A stretch of 64,000 nucleotides of DNA from an uncultured Caulobacterales bacterium (GCA_937928165.1 CALFVT010000015.1:38815-102814), one strand, 5' to 3'; shown: positions 26,127 to 38,800, counted from the first letter of the stretch. Numbers and translations are program-made. The notes: generated by a model from the letters alone, not told the origin.

Positions 26127-26438
26127 ATGTTTGCAGTCATTCAAACGGGCGGAAAGCAATATAAAGTCGCCAAAGACGATGTGATTATCGTTGAAAAACT
26201 TGATGCAGAAACAGGTAAAACTGTTTCATTCACCGATGTTCTACTTTGCGGCAAAGAGGGCGACGTTAAAGTTGGTGCGCCGCTCGTCAAAGGCGCAGAA
26301 GTGAAAGGCGAAATTCTAGAGCAGCGCAAAGGCGACAAAGTCCTTGTTTTTAAAAAGAAGCGCCGCCAGAACTACCGCCGTAAGCGCGGTCATCGCCAAA
26401 ATGAAACTGTGGTAAAAATCACAGCAGTTAAAGGTTAA
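26127..26438 (+). CDS. rplU: 50S ribosomal protein L21
   Basis: The 103-residue protein starts MFAVIQTGGKQYKV and ends with the basic KKRRQNYRRKRGHRQ segment that contacts 23S rRNA. It is followed after 37 bases by rpmA, the universal pairing, and preceded by a strong promoter. Confidence 0.98.
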   Translation: MFAVIQTGGKQYKVAKDDVIIVEKLDAETGKTVSFTDVLLCGKEGDVKVGAPLVKGAEVKGEILEQRKGDKVLVFKKKRRQNYRRKRGHRQNETVVKITAVKG

Positions 26439-26475
26439 GCGGGCCCTAAGCCCCTTTTAAGAATAGGAGACTCAG

Positions 26476-26745
26476 ATGGCTCATAAAAAAGCAGGTGGTT
26501 CATCCAATAACGGCCGCGACTCAGCGGGCCGCCGTCTTGGCGTTAAAAAATATGGCGGCGAGACCGTGATTCCAGGCAATATTATTGTACGTCAACGCGG
26601 AACAAAGTTTTACCCCGGCGACAATGTCGGCATGGGTAAGGATCATACACTTTTCGCTCTCACAACAGGCAATGTAGAATTTGCGAAAAAACGTGACAAC
26701 CGCACATATGTGACGGTCGCCCCGCTCGCAAACGCAGCAGAATAA
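26476..26745 (+). CDS. rpmA: 50S ribosomal protein L27
   Basis: The 89-residue protein has the conserved [16 protein letters not shown] terminus that reaches the peptidyl-transferase centre, and [15 protein letters not shown]. No Firmicutes-type cleavable N-terminal extension is present. An RBS (AGGAGA) is upstream. It forms an operon with rplU and is followed by a terminator. Confidence 0.98.
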   Translation: MAHKKAGGSSNNGRDSAGRRLGVKKYGGETVIPGNIIVRQRGTKFYPGDNVGMGKDHTLFALTTGNVEFAKKRDNRTYVTVAPLANAAE

Positions 26746-26792
26746 AAGCAATTCAACATCAAACGGATTGCCTTGCAGTCCGGTAAAATTTA

Positions 26793-26823
26793 GGGAAACC
26801 GGAACGCCGGTTTCCCTTTTTTT
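26793..26823 (+). terminator. Intrinsic terminator after rpmA
   Basis: A 10-bp stem GGGAAACCGG/CCGGTTTCCC with a four-base loop is followed by seven or more T. Confidence 0.9.
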
Positions 26824-26850
26824 ATTCCCAGTAAAATAGTGGATGCAGAC

Positions 26851-27474
26851 ATGACGCAAAACACAACCCAAAACACAAGGCTGGCCCAAATTAACACGGC
26901 TGCTTATAATGACGGCGCCGTCAATATTATGGGGCATCAATTACCTGATAACCTTATAGGCCCTCGCCTCACCTTGCGCCCCTTGGTCATGGATGATGCG
27001 CCCCGCTTTGCAACCTTTGCCAGTGATTATGATATTGCCCGCATGACAGGGAGTTTCCCGCGCCATTTTCCGCAAATATTTGCCGAATTTCGCATTCTTT
27101 ATATGCAGTCGCAAAAGCGCCGCCGCCTATCCTTTAACTATGCAGTCACCCAAATCGGCGATAATAAAATTATTGGCATCACGGATTTGTTTCGCCCATC
27201 AGAGGATGATATTTTTGAAATCGGTTATTGGATTGCCAAACCTTTTTGGAATCAAAACTACGCGACAGAGGCCTGTCAAATTATCATCAAAGCCGCCCGT
27301 GAGCGTTTAGGTATTAAGCAGCTTAAGGCCGGTGTGTTTTCCGACAACCCTGCCAGTCTGCGCGTGTTAGAAAAGCTCGGCTTTGAAATATCGGGCCCGT
27401 CCAATACCTATTTCTCTATGGCGCGTATGGAAAACGCAGAATCAATAAACCTTATGCTTAACTTTAAGGATTAA
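26851..27474 (+). CDS. GNAT-family N-acetyltransferase (RimJ-like)
   Basis: The 207-residue product has the acceptor region LIGPRLTLRPLVMDDAPRF. The core motifs are EIGYWIAKPFWNQNYATEA and LKAGVFSDNPASLRVLEKLGF, typical of ribosomal-protein or small-molecule acetyltransferases of the RimJ/RimL type. An in-frame GTG at 26839 is also possible. I preferred the ATG with GGAT six bases upstream. The substrate is unknown. Confidence 0.82.
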   Translation: MTQNTTQNTRLAQINTAAYNDGAVNIMGHQLPDNLIGPRLTLRPLVMDDAPRFATFASDYDIARMTGSFPRHFPQIFAEFRILYMQSQKRRRLSFNYAVTQIGDNKIIGITDLFRPSEDDIFEIGYWIAKPFWNQNYATEACQIIIKAARERLGIKQLKAGVFSDNPASLRVLEKLGFEISGPSNTYFSMARMENAESINLMLNFKD

Positions 27475-27508
27475 GCCTTAAATTTTAGGGCTTAAAAGCT
27501 AACCGCTT

Positions 27509-30118
<2,610 letters not shown>

Positions 30119-30134
<16 letters not shown>

Positions 30135-31420
30135 ACCCGCAAAACCATAGCTTAGGCCACGTAGATCTTTTACTTTATATGTCGGCCCTTGGGCAGCAGG
30201 CGAGAGAGGCCCGCGACATTATCCGCCTTGCCAACTCGCAGCAACGCCGTGATGCGGTGCAAGCTATGGCCTATGAAATTAACAGCCGCAGAGATGAAAT
30301 ATTACAAGCCAATAGCCTTGATCTGGTAGATGCTGAGCGTAAAAACCTAAATCCTGCTATGACAGACCGGCTTAAGCTGGATGACAGCCGCCTTGAATCT
30401 ATCATCCAAAGTCTCAAAGCCATTGCCGCGCAGCCTGACCCAATAAATAATATTGAACAAAGCTGGACACAGCCCAATGGATTAAGCTTTGAAAAAAGGC
30501 GGATTCCCATTGGCGTTATTGGAATTATTTATGAAAGCCGTCCGAATGTGACCGCTGATGCCGGGGCGCTTTGCGTAAAATCTGGTAATTGCTGTATTTT
30601 GCGCGGCGGCTCGGAAAGTTTCCGCTCATCAACCGCCCTTCATAAAGCCCTTCAAGCGGGGCTTGTTAATGCAGGTTTGCCCGCCCAAACTGTGCAGATG
30701 ATTACAACGACAAACCGAGACGCGGTCGGGCATCTTTTAACAGGGCTGAATAATACCGTTGATCTTATTATTCCCCGCGGCGGGAAAAACCTGATCGCGC
30801 GGGTCGAAAAAGAGGCCCGCATTCCCGTGCTCTCTCATCTTGACGGGATTTGCCACAGCTACGTCCATGAAGATGCTGATATGGCAAAGGCGGGGGATAT
30901 TATCATGAACGCAAAATTGCGGCGCACGGGGGTCTGCGGGGCGACAGAAACGCTCTTGGTGGACGCCGCCATTGCACCTAAATTTCTACCGGATATGATA
31001 AACCGCCTAATTGAGGCGGGCTGTGAAATCAGAGGAGATGACGGAGTGGCCGCCTTCAATAATCATGTGCGCCTTGCAGCCTCCGAAGATTATGCCACGG
31101 AATATTTGGACGCTATTTTAAATATTGCGATTGTTACGGATATCAACGCGGCCACCGCCCATATTGCCAGATATAGCAGTGGCCATACGGACGCGATAAT
31201 CACGGAAAACAACGCCGCCGCAGAGCATTTCATGCAGCAGATCGATAGCGCGATAATCATGCAGAATGCTTCGACCCAGTTTGCGGACGGCGGCGAATTT
31301 GGCTTTGGCGCAGAAATCGGGATTGCCACAGGACGGCTTCATGCCCGCGGTCCCGTCGGCGCGCAGCATTTAACGACCTATAAATATGTGGTTAAGGGCA
31401 CAGGGCAGATTCGCCAATAG
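30119..31420 (+). CDS. proA: Gamma-glutamyl phosphate reductase
   Basis: This 433-residue NADPH-dependent enzyme catalyses the second step of proline synthesis. Evidence includes IGVIGIIYESRPNVTADA, LRGGSES and the catalytic-Cys region RTGVCGATETLL. The C-terminal GGEFGFGAEIGIATGRLHARGP is intact (shown here only as landmark; the key part is FGFGAEIGI). The start could be 30131 instead. It forms an operon with proB and nadD. Confidence 0.96.
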
Positions 31421-31421
31421 T

Positions 31422-32006
31422 ATGACCAAGCCGCGTAGCATAGGGCTTTTCCCAGGCTCATTTAACCCCGCCCATAAGGGGCATTTACATGTGGCGAAAG
31501 CGGGCTTACGCCAGCTCGCACTGGACGAGATATGGTGGATACCCAGTCCGCAAAACCCGCTAAAATCCGCCCAGCCGCCCTATGAACAGCGCGCGGCAAC
31601 GGTGAGCGCCCTTGGGCTGCCGCCTCATATGCGGCTGTCACATATTGAACAGCAGCGCGGAACCAATAAAACCATTGATCTTTTAAAGGGGTTTGAACTG
31701 CGCCGTGATCTGAACCAGTATGTGTTGATGATTGGTGCGGATAATTTTGCGCAGTTGCCGAAATGGGCTGCGTGGCAAGATATAGCCGCGCGTATTCCTT
31801 TAGCGGTTATTGCCCGTCCCAGCAAAGATGGACGCATTAATATTCGCCCGCGCCTTGGGCCTGCGGCGCGTTTATACGCCAATCACCGCATTGATGAAAC
31901 CGAAGCGCATATCTTGCAATATTGCGCTCCGCCTGCTTGGTGCTACTTGACCTTGCCCATGCAGGCGATTTCTTCTACGCAGCTTCGCGGTAAACGCGGC
32001 TTGTAA
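31422..32006 (+). CDS. nadD: Nicotinate-nucleotide adenylyltransferase
   Basis: The 194-residue NAD-synthesis enzyme has the nucleotidyltransferase motif GLFPGSFNPAHKGHL and the C-terminal ISSTQLRG (the usual ISST-x-R signature). Start 31422 lies one base after the proA stop. A longer in-frame reading would overlap proA by 35 bases. The order nadD-rsfS-rlmH is conserved across bacteria. Confidence 0.95.
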   Translation: MTKPRSIGLFPGSFNPAHKGHLHVAKAGLRQLALDEIWWIPSPQNPLKSAQPPYEQRAATVSALGLPPHMRLSHIEQQRGTNKTIDLLKGFELRRDLNQYVLMIGADNFAQLPKWAAWQDIAARIPLAVIARPSKDGRINIRPRLGPAARLYANHRIDETEAHILQYCAPPAWCYLTLPMQAISSTQLRGKRGL

Positions 32007-32063
32007 ATAATTGGGGTTAGCTTTTTCCAAAAGATTATGATAACCTTACATCTCAGGATAAAA

Positions 32064-32492
32064 ATGGAGACGACCCTGACCGAAACACATAAAGCGAGCC
32101 CCGAAGCGCCGCTATTGTCACAATCCGAAGATGCGAAAGCACTTTCCGACTTTATTCAATCTATTTTGGACGAGAACTCCGCACAAGATGTCATAGAAAT
32201 TGATGTCCAAGGCAAATCATCTATTGCAGATTATATGCTTGTGGCCTCTGGGCGATCAAACCGCCATGTTAGTGCCTTATCAGATTATGTCTTGCGCGGC
32301 CTTAAAGAACAGGGCTTTAAAAGCCTCGGCATTGAAGGGCAAGAAAGCGGAGATTGGGTGTTGATTGATATCGGTGATGTCATTCTTCATATCTTCCGCC
32401 CCGAAGTGCGGCTGTTCTATAATCTTGAGAAAATTTGGTCTGTGCCCTTGCCGCAATCTTTGCAGGACATGCAAGACCCGCAGCCAGTTTAA
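32064..32492 (+). CDS. rsfS: Ribosome silencing factor RsfS
   Basis: RsfS binds L14 on the 50S subunit and blocks subunit joining in starvation. The core is IEIDVQGKSSIADYMLVASG, with SNRHVSALSD, GDWVLIDIGDVILHIF and YNLEKIW. Start 32064 is supported by AGGA five bases upstream and gives 142 residues. The extra N-terminal 30-residue stretch before the domain is variable in the family. Confidence 0.94.
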   Translation: METTLTETHKASPEAPLLSQSEDAKALSDFIQSILDENSAQDVIEIDVQGKSSIADYMLVASGRSNRHVSALSDYVLRGLKEQGFKSLGIEGQESGDWVLIDIGDVILHIFRPEVRLFYNLEKIWSVPLPQSLQDMQDPQPV

Positions 32493-32519
32493 CCCGGCCT
32501 TAAGCCTGTATATTCGGCC

Positions 32520-32990
32520 ATGAAGATCATTATTCGCGCCGGCGGTATTTTACGCAAAGGCCCTGAACATGATATGGTGCAGGATTATATCAAACGCGCC
32601 GCCAGCCTCTCCCGAAGCTGCGGATTTCTGGGGGTCGAGGCGCAAGGGGTTGACCTATCGAAATGCAAGACCCGCACCGCAGAAACCGAGCAAATCTTAT
32701 CCGCAATAACGCCAAATAATCCCGCCGTTATCTTGGATGAGCGCGGAAAAGATATAAGCTCGCGGCAAATAGCCCAAAAATTTTCATTATGGCGCGATGA
32801 CGGTCACAGCCAGCTTCATCTTCTTATCGGCGGAGCGGATGGATTTGAACCTAAAGCCCTACCAAAAAACCTTATGCGCTGGCGGTTTGGCGTGCAAACA
32901 TGGCCGCATAAATTTGTACGGGTGATGATGGCGGAACAAGTCTACCGAGCGCTTTCTATTTTAAACGGATCACCTTATCACCGCGATTAA
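32520..32990 (+). CDS. rlmH: 23S rRNA (pseudouridine1915-N3)-methyltransferase
   Basis: The 156-residue SPOUT methyltransferase has the knotted SAM site LLIGGADGF and the C-terminal MMAEQVYRALSILNGSPYHRD, characteristic of RlmH. Its stop overlaps the start of the EnvC-like gene by one base, indicating coupling. Confidence 0.96.
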   Translation: MKIIIRAGGILRKGPEHDMVQDYIKRAASLSRSCGFLGVEAQGVDLSKCKTRTAETEQILSAITPNNPAVILDERGKDISSRQIAQKFSLWRDDGHSQLHLLIGGADGFEPKALPKNLMRWRFGVQTWPHKFVRVMMAEQVYRALSILNGSPYHRD

Positions 32991-34150
32991 TGAGATTCTT
33001 TGTTATCATATGCACAGCCCTTATTCTCACCACGGCGGCCTTGGCACAGCAAGTCGATCAGGGCGATATTGATGCTATTTTGCGAACACAAAAACAGGCG
33101 GCAGAGCGTGAAGCCCGCCTTAAAGCTGAGCGTGAGAAAATTCAAAGTGAAGTCAAAGGCCTAAACAAACGGCTTAGTCAGCAAATTACGCAGCTCTCAA
33201 AATCTGAAAATGATCTGGGCATCACCCAGCGCCAGATCACAGAGCTTGATGAAAATTATCAAAGTCTCACCGTGAACCTGCGCCGGGATGAAGCTAAATT
33301 ATCACAATTTCTAGGCTATATACAGCGCCTTGAGCGCCGTCCACCCTCGCCCATTTTGATATCCCCTCGCTCCGCCCTTAAGGCATCTCAGACAGCTCTG
33401 CTTATCCAAAGCCTCACCCGCGAATTTGATGCCCGCAGCCAAGCTTTGGGACAAGAACTTAAAGAGATCAATCACGTCAAAACAGCGCTGATCACAAAGC
33501 GCGAATCTCTTAAACAGACTCGCTCCCTGATTCAACGCGAGGAGGCTAATCTTAAGTCTCTTCTTACTCAGCGCAGCCAAGCGGAAACCCGTCTTGCTAA
33601 TGAAGAAAAACAAGCCCGCAAAACCGCCGCTGAGTTTGCAGCCAAGGCAGAAAACCTCAAACAGCTTTTGGACGCCCTCGCAGCTAATGCGGCAAAAATA
33701 TCCCCGCGCGTAAAACCCGGACGGGCGGCGGGCAGCGGGGCTATACCTCAAGGGCCGTTTCAACAAGCAGGACGCGCCTTTACCCGCGCAAAAAACACCC
33801 TCGACTTACCCATTCTTGGCATGCTTAAACGTAAATTTGGCGGCTCCGAGCAAGGCATAACCTTAAGCGGGGCCTCTCGCAGCGTTGTCAAAGCGCCTTA
33901 TAATGGCCGAGTTGAATTTGCAGGCCCCTTTAGGGATTATGAGCGAGTCGTTATTTTAAATGTTGGAGAAGGTTATTTTTTAATCCTCACGGGGCTTGGT
34001 GCAATTATCGCAGAAACGGGCGATAAGGTAAAAACGGGCGACATAATTGGCGCGCTTCCTGCATCACAAGATAAAAACACGGATATTTATGTTGAAATTC
34101 GCAAAAACGGTGCCCCTATCAACCCTGCGCCGTGGTTTAAAGGGCTTTAA
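32990..34150 (+). CDS. EnvC-like murein hydrolase activator with degenerate LytM domain
   Basis: The 386-residue protein has a signal peptide (1-19, ALAQ). A long coiled coil covers about residues 28-240, and a LytM/M23 domain covers about 290-386. The LytM domain lacks the HxxxD and HxH zinc ligands (YVEIRKNGAPINPAPW at the end), as in EnvC proteins, which activate amidases rather than cutting peptidoglycan themselves. It directly precedes two S41 proteases, a conserved alphaproteobacterial order tied to cell separation. Confidence 0.88.
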   Translation: MRFFVIICTALILTTAALAQQVDQGDIDAILRTQKQAAEREARLKAEREKIQSEVKGLNKRLSQQITQLSKSENDLGITQRQITELDENYQSLTVNLRRDEAKLSQFLGYIQRLERRPPSPILISPRSALKASQTALLIQSLTREFDARSQALGQELKEINHVKTALITKRESLKQTRSLIQREEANLKSLLTQRSQAETRLANEEKQARKTAAEFAAKAENLKQLLDALAANAAKISPRVKPGRAAGSGAIPQGPFQQAGRAFTRAKNTLDLPILGMLKRKFGGSEQGITLSGASRSVVKAPYNGRVEFAGPFRDYERVVILNVGEGYFLILTGLGAIIAETGDKVKTGDIIGALPASQDKNTDIYVEIRKNGAPINPAPWFKGL

Positions 34151-34260
34151 CGACGAGATAACGTCACAAAGCTGTCATATGACAGGGATTTAAGCTGGCC
34201 AGATAAAAACTCTAGGCTATAAGAAAACAAAATCTAGGCGTTACGGTGATTGGAGATAAA

Positions 34261-35640
34261 ATGAAATATATACTACCTGTTCTGGGATCAATCGCCGCCG
34301 CAAGTTTATTTGCCTTTTCAACAACCGAAAGCTCTGCGCGTGCGGTTGAAAATGCGTCGCATAATTCGACCTTTGAACAGTTAGAACTATTTGCCGATGT
34401 CCTCGCGCGCGTCCGCAGTGATTATGTGGTCAATGTTGATGATGAAGACCTGATCGCCGATGCTCTAAACGGCATGCTCCAATCCCTTGATCCCCATTCT
34501 AGCTATGTTAGCCCGAAGGATTTTCGCGCTCTGCAAGAAAGCACAAGCGGGGAATATGGCGGCCTTGGCATGGAAATTATTTCAGAGGACGGCGTAATTA
34601 AAGTTGTCTCTCCCTTTGATGACAGCCCCGCAGACCGTGCCAATATCAAAGCCGGAGATTTCATTACAGCTGTCGAAGGCGAATCTATTCTGGGCCTATC
34701 CAGTACGGATGCGGTAAAACAAATGCGCGGCAAGCCTGGCGAGCCAATCATGATTACCGTAGTTACCGAAGGGGAAGACCCCCGCGATATCACCCTTGTG
34801 CGCGAAATTATTAAGCCCCATGTGGTCCGCGCCGAACTTAAAGACGGTATTGGATATTTACGCCTCTCGCAGTTTAATGAACGCAGCGAACAGTCTTTGC
34901 TAGATGGGATTAATGAGCTTAAAAAAGAAGCGGGCGGGCGATTGCCAGGCATTATTCTTGATCTGCGTAACAATCCCGGCGGGCTATTAGATCAATCTGT
35001 CAAAGTTAGCAGCACATTTTTAGACGGCGGCGAAGTCGTCTCTATTCGGGGCCGCCGCAGCAATGACACCCAGCGCTTTAACGCCAAACCCAATGAAGCG
35101 ATTAAAGGCATTCCACTTGTCGTATTAATTAACGGTGCGTCTGCATCTGCGTCAGAGATTGTTGCCGGTGCAGTTCAAGACCGTGGACGCGGGCTTGTCA
35201 TTGGTACCACATCATTTGGTAAAGGGTCTGTGCAATCTATAATTCCGCTAAAAGGCGGGCGCGACGGCGCACTGCGCCTTACAACGCAGCGTTATTATAC
35301 CCCCGCAGGCCGCTCCATTCAAGGAACGGGTATTGAGCCTGATATTGCCATTGCAGGCCTACCAAAATCTGAAACGCGCGGCCTAAGATTGCGTGAAGCG
35401 GATTTGCCCAATTCCATTGAAAATGAAGACGCAAACGCGGAAGACTCACCACCTACCGAAGAAACGAATAGGCCGAACGCGCAAAACGAAGAAACAGATG
35501 ATGTTAAAGTCGCTGAAGACGACATCACGATTGACTATCCGCCCGAAGGCTATCCCGAAGATAAAGATTATCAGTTAGAGCGAGCCATTAAAATTTTAAA
35601 AGACGGGTCCTATAGAACCTTACTCGCGGACGCTGGTTAA
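34261..35640 (+). CDS. S41 carboxy-terminal processing protease, first of two
   Basis: The start at 34261 follows GGAG by five bases and gives 459 residues. It carries an N-terminal signal/anchor, a PDZ domain (about 85-170, with GLGMEIISEDG and GKPGEP) and a protease core with LDLRNNPGGLLDQ. The catalytic Ser lies in GASASASEIVAG and the Lys in FGKGSVQ. The Asp/Glu-rich tail (about 375-430) is distinctive. It acts in the periplasm, probably trimming envelope proteins. A paralogue follows 15 bases downstream. Confidence 0.93.
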   Translation: MKYILPVLGSIAAASLFAFSTTESSARAVENASHNSTFEQLELFADVLARVRSDYVVNVDDEDLIADALNGMLQSLDPHSSYVSPKDFRALQESTSGEYGGLGMEIISEDGVIKVVSPFDDSPADRANIKAGDFITAVEGESILGLSSTDAVKQMRGKPGEPIMITVVTEGEDPRDITLVREIIKPHVVRAELKDGIGYLRLSQFNERSEQSLLDGINELKKEAGGRLPGIILDLRNNPGGLLDQSVKVSSTFLDGGEVVSIRGRRSNDTQRFNAKPNEAIKGIPLVVLINGASASASEIVAGAVQDRGRGLVIGTTSFGKGSVQSIIPLKGGRDGALRLTTQRYYTPAGRSIQGTGIEPDIAIAGLPKSETRGLRLREADLPNSIENEDANAEDSPPTEETNRPNAQNEETDDVKVAEDDITIDYPPEGYPEDKDYQLERAIKILKDGSYRTLLADAG

Positions 35641-35655
35641 AGAAGACGAATAGTT

Positions 35656-36993
35656 TTGATGATGATGAAAAAACGCTCTCGCTTGATCACGGCTTTATCT
35701 GCGGCACTTTTACTGACAGTGCCCCTACTCGCTTATGGCCAAAGCCAAGACATATTAGCGAATAGTCCCGCTGAAGATGCCGCAACGATAGAGCAACTTA
35801 AGATATTTGGCGACGTCTTAGCGATTGTTAAAGACCAATATGTCGACGAAGTTGATGACGCAAAGCTTATTGAGACTGCTTTAAACGGTGCGCTGGCGTC
35901 ACTTGATCCTCATTCCAGCTATGTGCCTCCTGTGGAATATGAAGAGCAAGTCGAGACTAACCGCCGCGAATATGGCGGTATTGGCGTCGAGGTTGTATCA
36001 GAAAATGAGCTTATAAAAATTAATTACGCGGTCGAAGACGGCCCCGCTTATAAGGCTGGTGTCCGTAGCGGCGATTATATAACCCGCGTTGAAGGTGTTA
36101 GCATTCGCGGTAAAATCCTCGATGACGCGGTCGAAGGCCTTCGCGGCATTAAGGGTGATCCTGTCACCATCACTATTCTAACGCCTGGGCAAACGCCGCG
36201 AGATGTTGTTGTCATACGCGATCAAGTTCGCGGGCGTGCCGTTCGTCACCGTATGATACGCGATATCGGATATATATTCATTGAAACTTTTTCAAATGAC
36301 AAACTCACGCGAGATACCCTCGTAGCCTTAGAAGCACTTCAAGCCGAGGCGGGCGGGAAACTTCCCGGGCTTGTTATTGACCTTCGCGGGAATCGCGGCG
36401 GGCTACTGAACGAATCTATTAGTATTTCAAGCTTATTTCTGGACGGCGGAGAGGTTTTATCATCCCGGGGGCGTACCCCCGATGATTCAGAACGTTATCA
36501 CGCAGAGGCCGGAGAGTTTCAGCCCGATATGCCGATTATGGTCTTAATCAATAGCGGCTCCGCCTCGGCGGCAGAAATTGTTGCGGGCGCGATCCAAGAC
36601 CGCGGCCGCGGCATCGTGTTAGGCAGCCGCTCATTTGGCAAAGGTTCCGTTCAATCGGTTATTCCTTTGGTCACAGACGGCGGCGGCGCTTTACGCCTTA
36701 CAACAGAGCGTTATTACACACCGTCAGGAAAATCCATTCAAGGGCGAGGAATTGTTCCTGATATCAAGGTTGCTTCCTTTCCTGATAACGGAGACCGGCG
36801 GAAACGGTTCCGCGAAGGCAGTTTCCGCAATGCCCTGTCAAATCCTGACGATAGCTCAATAGAAGATGATTTCGAGAATGTGACTTATCCGCCTGAAAAT
36901 TGGGATGAAGATAAAGACTTTCAGCTCGAGACAGCTATTGATATCTTGAAGACCTCACGTTACCGCACTTTACTCGCAGAGCAAGGTTGGTAG
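35656..36993 (+). CDS. S41 carboxy-terminal processing protease, second of two
   Basis: The 445-residue paralogue of the preceding gene has a signal peptide (ending LAYGQS), a PDZ domain (about 95-175), LDLRGN-type core IDLRGNRGGLLNES, catalytic Ser in GSASAAEIVAG and Lys in FGKGSVQSV. Both copies look active. They share the QDRGRG-x6-FGKGSVQ block and the terminal FQLE/YQLE-x-AI-x-ILK motif, indicating an old tandem duplication. The exact start among the initial Met codons is uncertain. Confidence 0.92.
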   Translation: MMMMKKRSRLITALSAALLLTVPLLAYGQSQDILANSPAEDAATIEQLKIFGDVLAIVKDQYVDEVDDAKLIETALNGALASLDPHSSYVPPVEYEEQVETNRREYGGIGVEVVSENELIKINYAVEDGPAYKAGVRSGDYITRVEGVSIRGKILDDAVEGLRGIKGDPVTITILTPGQTPRDVVVIRDQVRGRAVRHRMIRDIGYIFIETFSNDKLTRDTLVALEALQAEAGGKLPGLVIDLRGNRGGLLNESISISSLFLDGGEVLSSRGRTPDDSERYHAEAGEFQPDMPIMVLINSGSASAAEIVAGAIQDRGRGIVLGSRSFGKGSVQSVIPLVTDGGGALRLTTERYYTPSGKSIQGRGIVPDIKVASFPDNGDRRKRFREGSFRNALSNPDDSSIEDDFENVTYPPENWDEDKDFQLETAIDILKTSRYRTLLAEQGW

Positions 36994-37060
36994 ACTATTG
37001 CCATAGTCTACAGCTGATTCTTTAAACTTAACCATCAGCTTTCAACTCAAGGCACGCGCC

Positions 37061-38263
37061 ATGACGCACCCGCAGGGTTCAAGAAATATACGGCGTGACA
37101 ACCGCCCACCGCCGTCCCCTTTACGGCATGCAATTTTTGCTGGACTCGTGATATTTTCAGTTCTCGCAACGGTCTATGCGGGGTCAATCTTTTTAAAAAA
37201 TTATAGTCCGCCTCAGGATGTTTCAAAAATTGAAATCGCTGCTGCCCCTCTAGAAGACAATGCAGATAATACAGCCTCTCAAGACCCGCTCAACACCCAA
37301 GTTCTGCCTGATTTATTGGGTGATGATGTCCCGATTGGTGACAACCCAACGACAGGTTTAGCCGGTGCCAATGATGAAACACCCATTACAGACGATATAG
37401 AAGATAACACATCATCTACGCCGCGCCTTATTCGCATTAACGGGCAAATAGCCGGCCGTGATAGTGCAACCCCGCTAATAAAAGCACCTATTCAAGGCTT
37501 ATCGCGGAAAACGCCTTATGGGGATATTCCGGCCAAATCAGACACTGGCGATACGGCTTTTATTCGCTATGCCAAACCTTTTCGTACGCCCGTTAATGCC
37601 AAAACCGTTGCTGTAATTATTGGGGGCCTTGGGCTTAACCCTGAAATTACAACGCGGGCTATTTTAGACCTGCCAGAAGAGATTACTTTATCTTTTGCTG
37701 CCCATAGCCCGCAACTGCAAAACTGGGTTAATCAAGCCCGTGAAAATGGTCACGAAGTATTAATTGAAATTCCTATGCAAACAAATGGAAACACGCCAAG
37801 CGCCGCTAATCGCACATTAACCGTCACCCAGGATATTGCGGCCAATACCCGTCGTCTGGATTGGCTTTTAAGCCGTGCATCGGGCTATTTTGGCGTGACG
37901 AATTATAATGGTGATAGTTTTATGGCCCGAAGCGATCTTGTCGCCCCTGTCATGAGTTATTTAGAAGAAGCGGGTTTAGCGTTCATTTTTGATGGCTCTT
38001 TTGAATCCGTTGCCCTACCTGCTCTCGCAACTTCAGCTAAACTTCCCTTTATTGAGGCTGAGTTTGTTATTGACGGTACAAATGATAGAGCCTTAATCAA
38101 AGATAATCTTAAACAGCTCAGCGAAAAAGCAATTCAAGGCCACACTCCCATTGGCATTGGGTTTGCTTATCAAAATACATTAGACGCAGTCAGTCTTTGG
38201 GCCAAGGACGCCCCCAATAACGGTTTGGTATTAGTCCCTGCTTCGCATTTAATGGGACCGTAA
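37061..38263 (+). CDS. Divergent polysaccharide deacetylase family protein (YibQ-type)
   Basis: The 400-residue protein has one N-terminal membrane segment (about 24-46), a disordered Asp/Asn-rich linker to about residue 165, then the divergent deacetylase domain (KTVAVIIGGLGLNPEITTRAI, EVLIEIPMQ, LVPASHLMG). It regularly follows EnvC and CtpA in alphaproteobacteria. Enzymatic activity has not been established for the family. Its stop overlaps the rppH start by one base. Confidence 0.88.
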   Translation: MTHPQGSRNIRRDNRPPPSPLRHAIFAGLVIFSVLATVYAGSIFLKNYSPPQDVSKIEIAAAPLEDNADNTASQDPLNTQVLPDLLGDDVPIGDNPTTGLAGANDETPITDDIEDNTSSTPRLIRINGQIAGRDSATPLIKAPIQGLSRKTPYGDIPAKSDTGDTAFIRYAKPFRTPVNAKTVAVIIGGLGLNPEITTRAILDLPEEITLSFAAHSPQLQNWVNQARENGHEVLIEIPMQTNGNTPSAANRTLTVTQDIAANTRRLDWLLSRASGYFGVTNYNGDSFMARSDLVAPVMSYLEEAGLAFIFDGSFESVALPALATSAKLPFIEAEFVIDGTNDRALIKDNLKQLSEKAIQGHTPIGIGFAYQNTLDAVSLWAKDAPNNGLVLVPASHLMGP

Positions 38264-38742
38264 TGTTAAAACCTACAACAAAAGAGGATGACTACCGCCC
38301 TGCGGTTGGAATTGTTATATTTAACCATAAAGGTCAGGTGTTTTTAGGCCGTAGAGCCCGCCAGAGGGGCTTCTGGGTTTGGCAATTTCCACAAGGCGGC
38401 ATTGATAAAGGGGAAACAGCGACTGAGGCGGCCTATAGAGAACTTCATGAAGAAACAGGCCTGTTGAAAAAGCATGTCAAAATACTCGGCGAGATCGAGC
38501 CATGGCTTTATTATGATTTACCCAAGGAAAAGCGTAAACGTTGGCGGGGACAAAAACAAAAATGGTTTGCTCTTCGATTTAAAGGCCATAAGAAAGATTT
38601 TGATTTAAACATTGAAACACCACCAGAGTTTTCCCGCTATGAATGGGGCCATCTTGAGGATGCATGCCACCTTATTGTTCCGTTTAAACGCAATGTTTAC
38701 AAAACCATTGCCAATGAATTTAAGCGCTTTTCAAAACCATAA
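38263..38742 (+). CDS. rppH: RNA 5'-pyrophosphohydrolase (Nudix)
   Basis: The 159-residue Nudix enzyme removes pyrophosphate from mRNA 5' ends and so triggers RNase E decay. The Nudix box spans residues 45-67 (GGIDKGET, then REL-x-EETG). The RppH-type basic region EKRKRWRGQKQKWF follows. It is the last gene of the obgE-rppH string. Confidence 0.94.
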   Translation: MLKPTTKEDDYRPAVGIVIFNHKGQVFLGRRARQRGFWVWQFPQGGIDKGETATEAAYRELHEETGLLKKHVKILGEIEPWLYYDLPKEKRKRWRGQKQKWFALRFKGHKKDFDLNIETPPEFSRYEWGHLEDACHLIVPFKRNVYKTIANEFKRFSKP

Positions 38743-38771
38743 AACCCCACTAAGGGTTTACGGGGATTTTT
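38741..38771 (+). terminator. Possible terminator after rppH
   Basis: A stem of four G-C pairs (CCCC/GGGG) with flanking A and T runs, or alternatively AACCC/GGGTT, precedes TTTTT. Pairing is short, so confidence is modest. Confidence 0.4.
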
Positions 38772-38800
38772 AGCAGTCATCATTAGTAAAGGGACGTGCC

